A DNA stretch of 64,000 nt, taken from assembly GCF_045062605.1 (NCBI RefSeq), contig NZ_JBJGDW010000011.1, forward strand, positions 20,586-84,585, written 5' to 3'. The translations under genes and the position numbers were made by a program. Source of the DNA: Deinococcus sp045062605 (GTDB lineage: Bacteria > Deinococcota > Deinococci > Deinococcales > Deinococcaceae). This document shows, in pieces, positions 23,341 to 32,082 of the stretch. Positions within the stretch are counted from its first letter, which is position 1; every line of letters starts with the position of its first letter. The notes under the pieces were generated by a model that worked only from the letters and a program-made list of their open reading frames with translations, was not told where the DNA came from and made no database searches.

Positions 23341-24360
23341 ATGCACAACCTACGTCTCGCCGCCGCCCTGATCACGGGCAGTCTGCTGTTCACCGCCTGC
23401 GTGCCTGCGCCGATGGCCTTCGATCCGGCGGACATGCCAGCGGCGGGCGATCTGGGGGCCAGAAATGCCGCAACCGAGTGGTGGTACGTGTCCGGCGTGC
23501 TGCCCGACTCCGGGCTGGCCTTTCACTGGGCACAGTTCAAGGTGAATTACAGAGGGCTGCCGTACCACGCCTCGCACATCGCCATCACGGACTTGAAGAA
23601 CAACAAACTGTATTTCATGGAGAATGGCGATCAAAAGGCCACCTTCGGCTTCCCGCCCCTGAGTCTGTCGCAGGGCGACTGGAAACTGGTACAGGAGGTC
23701 GGGAACAACGGCCCCTTCAAGCTGACGGCTGGCCCGCTGAACCTGACACTGACCCCGGCCAAGAATGCCGTTGTCCACCCGCCTGGCTACTCCGGCACTG
23801 CCGAGACGGGCCGCATGTACTACCAGAGTGTCACGCGGCTGGACGTGGGAGGCACAGTCAAGGTGGGCGAGGAAACCCGGCAGGCGGGCGGTCAGGCGTG
23901 GCTAGACCACCAGTGGGGCGATCAAATGCCCGGCGCGGCAGTCAAATGGGACTGGTTCGGCCTGCATCTCTCGGACGGCTCGGATCTGATGCTGTACCGG
24001 GTCAGGAACGCCAGAGATGAAGTGGTGCAGGTGGCCGCCTCGCTGGTCAGCCGTGGGGGCGTGGCGCGTGAAGTGAAAGACGTGACCATGACGCCGGGCC
24101 GCGTGTGGAAGAGTCCCAGCGGGCGCGACTACACCCTGAGCTGGCAGGTGCGCGGCGAGAATCTGGCACTGGACCTTAATCCCCTGCGCGACGATCAGGA
24201 ACTGCTGAGCAAGACGACTTCTGTGGCGTACTGGGAAGGGCCGGTGAGCGGCACGGGCACGCTGAACGGGCAGGCCATCACCGCATCGGGCATGGGCGAA
24301 TTCGTGGGCGGCGTGCTGACCAAAGACGGGGGCGGGATGTTTACCATTCCAGCCAAATAG
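23341..24360 (+). CDS. AttH/CrtC-like lipocalin-domain lipoprotein
   Basis: 339 residues. MHNLRLAAALITGSLLFTAC is a lipoprotein signal. The mature part carries TEWWYVSGVL near the start and AWLDHQWGDQ with WDWFGLHLSDGSDLMLYRVR later, the hallmark blocks of the AttH/hydroxyneurosporene (carotenoid 1,2-) hydratase-like family. Members act on hydrophobic substrates; a carotenoid role would suit a pigmented Deinococcus but is inference, since the family is broad and many members are uncharacterised. A -10 box TACTCT (23329-23334) lies 6 bases before the ATG (leaderless). Confidence 0.8.
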   Translation: MHNLRLAAALITGSLLFTACVPAPMAFDPADMPAAGDLGARNAATEWWYVSGVLPDSGLAFHWAQFKVNYRGLPYHASHIAITDLKNNKLYFMENGDQKATFGFPPLSLSQGDWKLVQEVGNNGPFKLTAGPLNLTLTPAKNAVVHPPGYSGTAETGRMYYQSVTRLDVGGTVKVGEETRQAGGQAWLDHQWGDQMPGAAVKWDWFGLHLSDGSDLMLYRVRNARDEVVQVAASLVSRGGVAREVKDVTMTPGRVWKSPSGRDYTLSWQVRGENLALDLNPLRDDQELLSKTTSVAYWEGPVSGTGTLNGQAITASGMGEFVGGVLTKDGGGMFTIPAK

Positions 24361-24376
24361 CGCGGCGCAGCGGCCA

Positions 24377-24949
24377 TCACCGCCGAAGTTGGGCCAGGGA
24401 CCGGAACGCCAGCAGCAGAACACCCAGCCACAGGATCACGGCGCAGCCCAGGCCCAGCACGGGCGTCCTCAGCTCGGCGGACAGCAGCAGGGACACGCCG
24501 CCCAGCAGGCAGAAGGCCCCGGCGACCCAGGCGAAGATGCCGTTGCGGAACGCCGAGACGAGACCCAGAAAATGCAGGCCCACGATGATCACGATGACGG
24601 ACATGATGGCGTCCTCCCGGTCACTGGCAGTCAGCAATCTGGCGGCCACGGGAAAGGCCACGAGCATGGCGATCAGCGAAATTCGGTAGGCGGGGGTCAT
24701 GAATGGATTGGGCGGCGTAGCGCCAGTGCCTGACGGGGCCGGAGCGTGGGCTGCCTCGCGGCTGAATTTCAGGGCCAGAAACGCCAGAACCCCGCTGATC
24801 AGAACCACCACTGCCAGCGCCAGGAATCGCCAGCCACCCGTCAGGGCCAGACTGCCGTTCAGGCCCCAGACCAGTGCGAAAACTGCGCTGATCGAAATGG
24901 ACGCTGCCGCACCGCGAAGGTGGACTGAGGTCAGGGGTGTCATAGACAT
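24377..24949 (-). CDS. Multi-pass membrane protein of unknown function
   Basis: About 190 residues with six hydrophobic stretches (for example ISISAVFALVWGLNGSLAL, LALAVVVLISGVLAFLAL, VSLLLSAELRTPVLGLGC) and short loops, the longest being AAHAPAPSGTGATPPN. No family was recognised. The start is uncertain: ATG 24949 or 24943 put the first helix near the N-terminus, while a longer frame to 25012 lacks support. It converges with the AttH-like gene. Confidence 0.55.
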   Translation of the reverse strand: MSMTPLTSVHLRGAAASISISAVFALVWGLNGSLALTGGWRFLALAVVVLISGVLAFLALKFSREAAHAPAPSGTGATPPNPFMTPAYRISLIAMLVAFPVAARLLTASDREDAIMSVIVIIVGLHFLGLVSAFRNGIFAWVAGAFCLLGGVSLLLSAELRTPVLGLGCAVILWLGVLLLAFRSLAQLRR

Positions 24950-25097
24950 GGTGTGCCACGTTACCAAGTCCTGGCTGTGCCTGACGAGTTGCTCAGCGAG
25001 GCGAAACTTCATTAAGTCTGACGCTCCCGCCCGAACAGACTCGCGAGGAGGCCAGTTGCCGACAATGAAACCCTGAAATCAAATCACCCTGCGACCT

Positions 25098-25724
25098 CTA
25101 CGCCTTCTTCCCCACCCCGAACAGGCCAAGGCCCCAGCCCATCGCCGGACCCACCGTCAGGGCAAAGACCAGCGTGCCCCAGCCCAGCGGCCCGCCCAGC
25201 GCCCAGCCGACGAGCAGCACCACCACTTCTACCGCACTGCGGATACGCGGCACGGGCCAGCCGCTTAGGCGGTTCAGCGCCAGCGTCAGGCCGTCGCGCG
25301 GGCCAGCGCCCAGCCCCGCCGCCACGTAGGCCCCGGTGGCAAAGCCCAGCAGCCCCACACCTACCAGAAATTGCACCCAGCGCCAGCCCAACGCCACGGG
25401 GTTGGGAATTAATGGGGCCAGCAGGTCCAGAAAGACGCCGATCAACACCACGTTCAGCACGGTGCCCAGGCCGATGCGCTCCTTCAGACGCAGGGCCGTG
25501 AAGGCCACGATCACCGCCCCAGTCAGGATGCTGACCATACCCACCGTTAACGGCAGGTGCCGGGTCACGCCGACGTGCAGGACTTCCCAGGGGGCGGTTC
25601 CCACGTTGGCATCGAGCATCATGCGCAGACTCAGGCCGTACAGAAAAAGGCCCGTGAGGAGCAGGACAAAGCGGGCCAGCCGCGAGGGACGAACCAGCCG
25701 GGCCAGCGGTGCGGAGGCCGTCAC
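25098..25724 (-). CDS. YczE/YitT-family-like integral membrane protein
   Basis: 208 residues, about five transmembrane helices. FLYGLSLRMMLDANVGTAPWEVLHVG and YVAAGLGAGPRDGLTLAL are the repeated Gly/Pro-containing motifs of the YczE/YyaS/YitT membrane family, whose biochemical role is poorly defined. The GTG start follows a TAAAGT box very closely. It ends near a Lys-rich C-terminus (GVGKKA). No operon partner is evident. Confidence 0.75.
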   Translation of the reverse strand: MTASAPLARLVRPSRLARFVLLLTGLFLYGLSLRMMLDANVGTAPWEVLHVGVTRHLPLTVGMVSILTGAVIVAFTALRLKERIGLGTVLNVVLIGVFLDLLAPLIPNPVALGWRWVQFLVGVGLLGFATGAYVAAGLGAGPRDGLTLALNRLSGWPVPRIRSAVEVVVLLVGWALGGPLGWGTLVFALTVGPAMGWGLGLFGVGKKA

Positions 25725-25749
25725 CCGAACTTTAACTGGCGCAGACCAT

Positions 25750-26331
25750 TCAGCGGGCGCGTAACGTCGCCTGGTTTCCAGCAGTATCGATCACCGTGAT
25801 ATCCGCCCAGATACCGGTGGTCTCAGCGAAAAACTCCACGCGGGGGCCGGGGGTGATGTTCAGGCGGTTGCCATCCACCAGCACCTGCGTCACCCCGCTA
25901 TTGTCTCCGGCCACGCCCGATACCCGGATGGCGTTGCCGCTCTTCTCAAAGCGCGTAACCTGAATGGTGGGTTTGACCGTGTCCACGCTGATCGGCAGCA
26001 CCAGCACCCCCACGTTTCCAGCAGCATCGAACGCTTTGATGGTGTATTTGCCCTGCGTGCCCTCGATCAGGGTCTTGAACTGAAAACGCGCCAGCTTGCG
26101 GCTGCCCGGCAGAATGGGAATTGGTTTCCCATCCACGGTGATCTGCGTGACTCCAATATCGTCGAGCGCGTAGCCGTCCACCAGAAACGACTTCTCGCGG
26201 GCGACCCCCACCGTACTGCTGATGCTGATGCGCGGCTTGAAGGTATCGGTGGTGCGGGCACAGCCGCTCAGTAGCAACAGCCCCAGCACGGGCAGGACCG
26301 CCACGGCAGGCGGGGAAAACGGACGGCGCAT
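25750..26331 (-). CDS. Lipoprotein with two Ig-like domains
   Basis: 193 residues. The signal VAVLPVLGLLLLSGC has a clear lipobox. The mature protein has two repeats of an Ig-like fold with matching motifs (DDIGVTQITVDGKPIPI and DNSGVTQVLVDGNRLNI; KAFDAAGNVGV and TVIDTAGNQATL), as in bacterial Ig-like surface proteins. A -10 box (TATACT on the minus strand, 26339-26344) lies exactly 7 bases before the ATG, indicating a leaderless mRNA. The ligand or partner is unknown. Confidence 0.75.
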   Translation of the reverse strand: MRRPFSPPAVAVLPVLGLLLLSGCARTTDTFKPRISISSTVGVAREKSFLVDGYALDDIGVTQITVDGKPIPILPGSRKLARFQFKTLIEGTQGKYTIKAFDAAGNVGVLVLPISVDTVKPTIQVTRFEKSGNAIRVSGVAGDNSGVTQVLVDGNRLNITPGPRVEFFAETTGIWADITVIDTAGNQATLRAR

Positions 26332-26445
26332 GGCCCGGAGTATAGCGGGTGGGTCAAGCAGAAAATGCGCTGTGGATGATGGCGAATGGAGAACACGCCG
26401 AACAGCAGGCGCGGCAGAGACTCAATCTGTTCCCCGGAACCCAAA

Positions 26446-26475
26446 AAGTGGACACCAGGAAAGTGGAACCCAGGA
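26446..26475. repeat. 15-bp direct tandem duplication upstream of hisZ
   Basis: AAGTGGACACCAGGA (26446-26460) is followed directly by AAGTGGAACCCAGGA (26461-26475), 13 of 15 bases identical. It lies about 60 bases before the hisZ start. Confidence 0.7.
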
Positions 26476-26538
26476 AAACAGCATCCCTACTCTCCCCTGT
26501 CGGCCCATCCCAGCCGCCCAGCCCCTACAATGCCTCCC

Positions 26539-27687
26539 GTGAGTTCGCCTGCCCGCCCCCTGTCTCCGCCCCCGTCCGCCTCCATTCCCGAGGGCACGCG
26601 TGACGTGCTGCCACCCGAATGGGAACAGCGCGAGGCCCTGCGCGTGCGGCTGTCGCAGTTGTTTGGAAGCTGGGGCTACCGGGGTGTGGAGGTTCCGGCG
26701 CTGGAATACGCCGACGCCCGCCATCCGCAGGACGCCCGCGCCTTCAAACTGATCGATTCGGGCGGTCAGGTGCTGGCGCTGCGCAGCGAGTTCACCACCG
26801 CGATTGGCCGGATGGTGCGCTCACGCTTTGCGGCTGGCCCGTTTCCGCTGCGGCTGCATTACAGCGGGCGGCTGTGGCTGCGCGCCCTGACCAGTGAGCT
26901 GGGCCGCCTGCGCGAGTTCGGGCAGACCGGGGTGGAGCTGATCGGTATCGAGGGCGCACGCGCCGACGCCGAGCTGTTGCATCTGGCGGCGGCAGCGCTG
27001 AAAACGGTGGGCGTGAGCGCCGAGCTGGAAGTCGGCTTTCCCGGTTTCGTGGACGCCGTGCTAGAAGACGCGGCCCTGCACGGCCCCGCCCGCGAGGCGC
27101 TGCACGGCGCGGTGGACCGCAAGAGCGGCGCGGACATCGATCTGCTCTCAGGTCAGCACGGCCTGTCGGGCGAGGTCACACGCACCCTGCACGCCCTGAC
27201 CGATCTGTACGGCGGCCCGGAAGTGCTAGACGCTGCCTCAAGGCTGGCGCGAGGTACGCGGGCGCGGGCAGCGGTGGCCCACTTGCGTGAAGTCTCGGCG
27301 CTGTACGACGGCCCGCTGCTGTATGACCTGGGAGCCAGCCGCCGCTACGATTACTACACCGGCCTGACCTTCCGGGCCTACGCGGCGGGGCTGAATCAGC
27401 CGGTGCTGGGCGGGGGCCGCTATACGCTGGACGGTGGGTTACCCGGCGCTGGATTTGCGGTGGGCCTGGAACGCCTGCTGCGCGCCGCCGCGCCGCAGTT
27501 GCCCCCCCAGCCGGAGGTGGTGCTGGCGCTGGACGCCGCCGGGGCCGTTACAGCACGCAACGCTGGTCTGTGCGCCGAACTGGCCTGGACCGACGATCTG
27601 AATGAGTTGCGGCGCTATTCGGCAGAACGCGGCATTCGCCGCTGGGCACACGGATCAGAGTTGCTTGATGCGGAGGTGTACCCATGA
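26539..27687 (+). CDS. hisZ: ATP phosphoribosyltransferase regulatory subunit
   Basis: About 382 residues, a histidyl-tRNA-synthetase-like catalytic-core paralogue. SIPEGTRDVLPPEWEQREAL corresponds to motif 1, LALRSEFTTAIGRMVRSRF to motif 2, and DLGASRRYDYYTGLTFRAYA to the histidine-binding loop. It lacks the anticodon-binding domain, as expected of HisZ, which makes the short HisG active and feedback-sensitive to histidine. The GTG at 26539 is chosen because TACAAT (26526-26531) is 7 bases upstream; the ATG at 26530 overlaps that -10 box. It overlaps hisG by ATGA. Confidence 0.92.
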   Translation: MSSPARPLSPPPSASIPEGTRDVLPPEWEQREALRVRLSQLFGSWGYRGVEVPALEYADARHPQDARAFKLIDSGGQVLALRSEFTTAIGRMVRSRFAAGPFPLRLHYSGRLWLRALTSELGRLREFGQTGVELIGIEGARADAELLHLAAAALKTVGVSAELEVGFPGFVDAVLEDAALHGPAREALHGAVDRKSGADIDLLSGQHGLSGEVTRTLHALTDLYGGPEVLDAASRLARGTRARAAVAHLREVSALYDGPLLYDLGASRRYDYYTGLTFRAYAAGLNQPVLGGGRYTLDGGLPGAGFAVGLERLLRAAAPQLPPQPEVVLALDAAGAVTARNAGLCAELAWTDDLNELRRYSAERGIRRWAHGSELLDAEVYP

Positions 27688-28325
27688 CCCCCGCCCCCCT
27701 GCACGCCCCTGATCACCTGACGCTGGCGCTGCCCAAGGGCCGGATTCTGGAAGAGGCCATCGCGCTGCTATCCAGGGCAGGTCTTCCGCTGAGCCTGCCG
27801 GAAAAGTCGCGCGCCCTGCGCCATGAATTCCCCGGCGTGACCGTGCTGGAACTGCGAAATCAGGACGTGCCGGTCTATGTCGATCTGGGCGTGGCCGACG
27901 CCGGAATCGTGGGCAAGGACGTGCTGACCGAGTCCGGACGCGAGGTTTACGAACCCGTCGATCTGCGCTTCGCCGCGTGCCGCCTGTCGCTGATCCGTGA
28001 GGTGGGGGCCACTGCGCCCCTGGTGCGGGTGGGTACCAAATACCCGCGCATCGCCCGCGCTTACCTGAACGCGCGCGGCATTCCTGCCGAGGTGGTCAAG
28101 CTGGGCGGCAACATCGAACTGGCCGCCCTGACCGGACTGGCCGAGGCCGTGATCGATCTGGTGCAGACCGGCAGCACGTTGCAGGCCAACAATCTGGAGG
28201 AACAGGACGTGCTGTTCGAGTCCAGCGCCCGCCTAATCGTCAACCGCGCGGCCCTGAAGCTGCGGCGGGGGCGGCTGCGGCCCCTGATCGAGCGGCTGCG
28301 TGAAATCGTGGGCGAGGAAGCTTGA
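27684..28325 (+). CDS. hisG: ATP phosphoribosyltransferase catalytic subunit, short form
   Basis: 213 residues, lacking the C-terminal regulatory domain of long HisG and therefore dependent on HisZ. LTLALPKGRILEEAIALLSR is the PRPP/ATP-binding start; DLGVADAGIVGKDVLTESG and DLVQTGSTLQANNLEE (PRPP loop) are conserved. Catalyses the first step of histidine synthesis. The ATGA overlap with hisZ implies coupled, stoichiometric synthesis. Confidence 0.96.
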   Translation: MTPAPLHAPDHLTLALPKGRILEEAIALLSRAGLPLSLPEKSRALRHEFPGVTVLELRNQDVPVYVDLGVADAGIVGKDVLTESGREVYEPVDLRFAACRLSLIREVGATAPLVRVGTKYPRIARAYLNARGIPAEVVKLGGNIELAALTGLAEAVIDLVQTGSTLQANNLEEQDVLFESSARLIVNRAALKLRRGRLRPLIERLREIVGEEA

Positions 28326-28376
28326 ATCAGGAATAGGAACGGCTCAGCCGGGGATATCAGTGTCTGTCAGGACGCC

Positions 28377-28826
28377 CTACGAGTCGAAACTGGCCTGAAT
28401 AGCGTGGCCCGCGAAGACCTCCTCGTTGTCGTCGTAATAACCGGTCAGGTCCCCGTGCTACTCGATTGTAATGGCATCCAGCCGCAGCAGATTAAAAAAG
28501 GTATCCGCCGTCAGCGGCGTTTCGCCCTGTTCGTCTCCCCTGCAGGCCCACCAGTCCTGGGCAGGCTCCAGCATGAAGGCCGCCACCTCGCGTCTGGTTT
28601 CCTCCTCACGGGCCAGAAAAAGCTAGGACGCGCCCGCCTGCGGCCACCAGACAGGCAGAGGGAGAGATCGCAGGCGCTTCGTCTTCCTCGCGGCTTACCG
28701 TCACTTCCGCATCGCCCCCCTGAACCCTGGCCTCCCAGGAAGCCCACTCGATCTCCCTGTAGGGACCGTCTACCGGGCCACCAGAGGAACGGTCAAACAG
28801 AAGGTCCCCAGTCCCAGAACTTCCAC
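28377..28826 (-). pseudogene. DUF2262-like pseudogene
   Basis: Reading the minus strand needs three repairs. From GTG 28826 the frame gives VEVLGLGTFCL. A shift then leads to DRSSGGPVDGPYREIEWASW and on to VAAGGRVLAFSG. A second shift gives REEETRREVAAFMLEPAQDW and TADTFFNLLRLDAITIE, followed by an in-frame TAG and then HGDLTGYYDDNEEVFAGHAI up to the final stop. The ending YYDDxxxxFxGHxI is characteristic of DUF2262 proteins. With two frameshifts and one nonsense codon the gene is dead. It follows the aminotransferase on the same strand. Confidence 0.7.
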
Positions 28827-28852
28827 GGTTTCGGAAGAGTTTCCTTCACCCT

Positions 28853-30040
28853 TCACTGCGCCGCGTTCAGCGCCCGCCGCATCCGCTCCAGCGCATCGGT
28901 CAGGATTTCGCGGCTGGTGGCAAAATTTAATCGGATAAAGCCCTGGGTCTGCGGCTTGAATTCCTCGGGTGCAAAGGTGGGGCCGTCGTGCAGGGCGACT
29001 CTCGCTTCCTCCAACAGAAATTTCTGGATGTCATCAGCGTGCGGGCAGTCGCGCAGGTCCAGCCACGCCAGATAGGTACTCTCCACCGGATGAAACTTGA
29101 CAGCGGGCAGGTGCTGGCGCAGGTAGTCGCTCAGGAAATCGCGGTTGGCGCGCAGGTAAGCCACCGTATCGGCCAGCCAGGGGCCGCCGTCACGCAGGGC
29201 AGCCTGCCACATGGTCACGCTCAGGGCACCCTCGTGGCCCATCAGGCCCCCGGCGGCGGCACGAACCCTTTTGACGAGTTCGGCGTCGTGGCCGATCATC
29301 ACGCCGATGCCCAGGCCAGCGGTGTTGAACGCCTTGCACGGCCCGGTCACGGTGATGGTGCGGCCCTGAACGCGTCCATCGGCGGCGAAGGACTCGAACG
29401 CGCCGTCTGTAAAACGCAGATCGGCGTGCAATTCGTCGCTCAACACGTACAGATCATGCCTCACGGCCAGATCGCGCAGCCGCTCCAGCTCGTCATGGGT
29501 CCAGACGCGCCCGGTGGGATTGTGGGGGTGGCACAGCAGCATCAGCTTCGTGCCTTTCGCGGCGGCCTCCATACCTTCCCAGTCAATCTGATACCCGTCG
29601 GGGCTGTCCAGCAGAGGGACAGCAGACACCTCGCGCCCCTGACCGGTGATGCTCAGGTGGAAGGGGTGGTAGATGGGCGTCATAGTCAGCACCTTCTCGC
29701 CGGGTTTCGTCAGCGCCGCCACCGTCGCGTAGATGCCCGGCACCACGCCCGGCAGCATGGCAATGCCGCCTTCGGGCAGGTCTTTCAGGCCGTGCGTGTC
29801 CAGCTTGGCGCGCAGCAGGCCGTCCAGCACCTTATCGCCCATCAGTTGGTGGTAGCCCAGACCGTGGTTCATGCGCTCACGCAGGGCAGACAGGATCGCG
29901 GGGGCCACCGGGAAATCCATGTCAGCGATCCACATGGGGATCACGTCACCGCCGTACAGCGTCCATTTCAGCGAATCCGGGTGACGCAGCTCCAAAGCGC
30001 TGAGGGTGGGGTAGGCGGGCGGATTTTGCGTCTGGGTCAT
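28853..30040 (-). CDS. PLP-dependent aminotransferase, MalY/PatB cystathionine beta-lyase-like
   Basis: 395 residues, fold-type I class I/II. PMWIADMDFPVAPAI near the N-terminus is the MalY/PatB signature, LCHPHNPTGRVW the PLP/substrate motif, and TVTGPCKAFNTAGLGIGVMI holds the Schiff-base lysine (CKAFN). The C-terminal QGFIRLNFATSREIL supplies the carboxylate-binding arginine. Likely a C-S lyase or aminotransferase of sulfur amino acids. A -10 box (TATCCT on the minus strand, 30048-30053) lies 7 bases before the ATG (leaderless). Confidence 0.88.
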   Translation of the reverse strand: MTQTQNPPAYPTLSALELRHPDSLKWTLYGGDVIPMWIADMDFPVAPAILSALRERMNHGLGYHQLMGDKVLDGLLRAKLDTHGLKDLPEGGIAMLPGVVPGIYATVAALTKPGEKVLTMTPIYHPFHLSITGQGREVSAVPLLDSPDGYQIDWEGMEAAAKGTKLMLLCHPHNPTGRVWTHDELERLRDLAVRHDLYVLSDELHADLRFTDGAFESFAADGRVQGRTITVTGPCKAFNTAGLGIGVMIGHDAELVKRVRAAAGGLMGHEGALSVTMWQAALRDGGPWLADTVAYLRANRDFLSDYLRQHLPAVKFHPVESTYLAWLDLRDCPHADDIQKFLLEEARVALHDGPTFAPEEFKPQTQGFIRLNFATSREILTDALERMRRALNAAQ

Positions 30041-30116
30041 GGGGGCAAGGATACGCCGTGGCGGGGGTTAGGGAGGAATCTGACCGCCAGTGGTTTCTGG
30101 CACGCTCCTACGGCTT

Positions 30117-30261
30117 AACCCCTCTGCTTCGCAGCTCTGCGAGTCCGCCCCTCCGGGGCACCTCCCCTCAAGGGGAGGCAAGGCGATTCCTGCATGGCAC
30201 GATCAATTGTCACTCTTGGCTCCCCTTGAGGGGAGCTGGCAGCGAAGCTGACTGAGGGGTT
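30117..30261 (+). repeat. Dispersed palindromic MITE-like repeat, copy 1
   Basis: About 145 bp with terminal inverted repeats AACCCCTC/GAGGGGTT. Inside are two short palindromes, one around CCTCCCCTCAAGGGGAGG and one around GCTCCCCTTGAGGGGAGC, separated by GGCACGATCAATTG. It ends 9 bases beyond the stop codon of the minus-strand ABC ATPase. Matching copies lie at 52438-52562 and 57647-57813, with a truncated inverted one at 63864. Confidence 0.85.
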
Positions 30262-30270
30262 TCCCTGCCC

Positions 30271-31911
30271 CTACTGCCGCTCCCCTTTTTGCAGCGTCAT
30301 GCTGACCTCGCCGCTGCGCCCGCCGGATGCGCCGCCGTGTTCGGAGCTGCCAGTCATCAACAGGCCCAGACCCGTCTCGGTGGCCTTGCTCGCCTCGACC
30401 TCGCCCACCACCTTGCCCTCGTACATCACCAGGATGCGGTCCGCCAGATTCATGACCTCGCCCAGATCGGCGCTGATCAGCAGCACGGCCAGACCCTGAT
30501 CGCGGGCCTCCACGATGCGGGCGTGAATGAATTCGATTGCGCCGATGTCCACCCCGCGCGTGGGCTGGCTGGCCACCAGAATCTTGGGGCCTTTGCGCAT
30601 CTCGCGGGCCACGATCAGCTTCTGGGCGTTGCCGCCGCTGTACTGCCCGGCGCGCAGGCTGGCGCTGCGGGGGCGCACATCGTACTTCTCGCTCAGATCG
30701 CGGGCGTTCTTCTGGATCACGTCCAGATTCAGGAAGCCAAAGCTCCCGGCGAAGGGCGGACGGTCCTGCTCGCCCAGGATGTAGTTCTCGGCAGTGGTCA
30801 TGTCCATGATCAGGCCGCGCTCGTTGCGGTCCTCGGGGACGTGGGAGAGGCCGGACGCCTCCACTTCACGCACGCCCTTCGCCGTCTTGCCCAGATAAGT
30901 GATGTTGCCGGTGTACTGTGCCAGGCCGGTAATGGCCTCGACCAGTTCGCTCTGACCGTTGCCCTCCACGCCCGCGATGCCCACGATTTCCCCGGCGCGC
31001 ACCTGAAAACTCACGCTGTCCACGGCATTGCGGTGTTCACCCCCCACCACCACGTTCTGAATATCCAGGGCGACCTCGCCGGGTGTGGCCTTGTCTTTTT
31101 CCACCTTCAGCGTGACCTCGCGGCCCACCATCATCTGCGCCAGCGTCTCGGTGGTGGCCCCCTCGGCGGGAATGGTGCCGATCATGCGCCCGTCGCGGAT
31201 CACGCTGATGCGGTCACTGATCTGCAAGACCTCGTGCAGCTTGTGGGAGATAAAGACCACAGCGTTGCCGCTTTTTGCATACTGGCCCACCAGAAACTCG
31301 AACAGCTCGTCGGTTTCGCTGGGGGTCAGCACCGCCGTCGGCTCGTCCAGAATCAGAATGCGCGCGCCCCGGTACAGCGTCTTGAGGATCTCCACCTTCT
31401 GCTGCAACCCCACCGGAAGCTCGCCCACGGTGGCGTCGGGGTCCAGGGCGAAATTAAACTGCTTGATCAGCTCGGCCACTTTCCGGCGCGAGGTGGCGTA
31501 GTCGATGGCCCCGCCCTTCGTCGGCTCCGCGCCCAGGATCACGTTTTCGGTCACCGTCAGCGTTTCCACCAGCATGAAGTGCTGGAACACCATGCCGATG
31601 CCGCGTTTGATGGCGTCGGCGGGATCGTTAAAATTGATCACCTCGCCGTCCACCACGATTTCACCGGAGGTCGGCGGCTGGATGCCGTACACGATTTTCA
31701 TCAGCGTACTCTTGCCTGCGCCGTTCTCACCGCACAGCGCGTGAACGCTGCCCCATTTGACCTGCATGGAAATGTCGTCGTTGGCCAGCACCAGCGGAAA
31801 TCTCTTGGTAATGCCGCGCAGTTCCAGCGCATTCTCGGACTGGTGCCGGACCTCTTTCAGCACGTCGGGGGCCGGTGCATTGGCCGAGACATTGGACGGT
31901 GTGGCGGTCAT
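30271..31911 (-). CDS. Sugar/nucleoside-type ABC transporter ATP-binding protein (duplicated NBD)
   Basis: About 546 residues with two nucleotide-binding domains. Domain 1 has Walker A GENGAGKSTLMK, signature LPVGLQQKVEILKTL and Walker B LILDEPTAVLTP. Domain 2 has a degenerate Walker A (GVEGNGQSEL) and YSGGNAQKLIVAREM with LVASQPTRGVDIG, the LSGGNxQK form of RbsA/BmpA-type importers. Asymmetric double NBDs are normal in this class. No permease or binding-protein gene is adjacent, so its partners must be elsewhere or outside the window. The ATG start (MTATPSNVSA) is preceded by the 14-bp tandem repeats. Confidence 0.88.
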   Translation of the reverse strand: MTATPSNVSANAPAPDVLKEVRHQSENALELRGITKRFPLVLANDDISMQVKWGSVHALCGENGAGKSTLMKIVYGIQPPTSGEIVVDGEVINFNDPADAIKRGIGMVFQHFMLVETLTVTENVILGAEPTKGGAIDYATSRRKVAELIKQFNFALDPDATVGELPVGLQQKVEILKTLYRGARILILDEPTAVLTPSETDELFEFLVGQYAKSGNAVVFISHKLHEVLQISDRISVIRDGRMIGTIPAEGATTETLAQMMVGREVTLKVEKDKATPGEVALDIQNVVVGGEHRNAVDSVSFQVRAGEIVGIAGVEGNGQSELVEAITGLAQYTGNITYLGKTAKGVREVEASGLSHVPEDRNERGLIMDMTTAENYILGEQDRPPFAGSFGFLNLDVIQKNARDLSEKYDVRPRSASLRAGQYSGGNAQKLIVAREMRKGPKILVASQPTRGVDIGAIEFIHARIVEARDQGLAVLLISADLGEVMNLADRILVMYEGKVVGEVEASKATETGLGLLMTGSSEHGGASGGRSGEVSMTLQKGERQ

Positions 31912-31943
31912 AGAGAAAGTGTACGGCAGGCGGCGGTCTGGAG

Positions 31944-31999
31944 GCCGTGTGCTGAAAGCCGTGTGCTGAAAGCCGTGTCCTGAAAGCCGTGTGCTGAAG
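31944..31999. repeat. 14-bp tandem repeat x4 upstream of the ABC ATPase
   Basis: Unit GCCGTGTGCTGAAA at 31944, 31958, 31972 and 31986; the third has one substitution (TGTCC) and the fourth ends AAG. It sits 33-88 bases upstream of the ATPase start codon, where its promoter or leader should be. Confidence 0.85.
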
Positions 32000-32082
32000 G
32001 CCGGATGCAGGCGCGGCCCGCGCTTCCCCACGCGGTGGGCCTCTGATCGCAGACCCGGCACAACACCAGCCCCTTTCACCGA

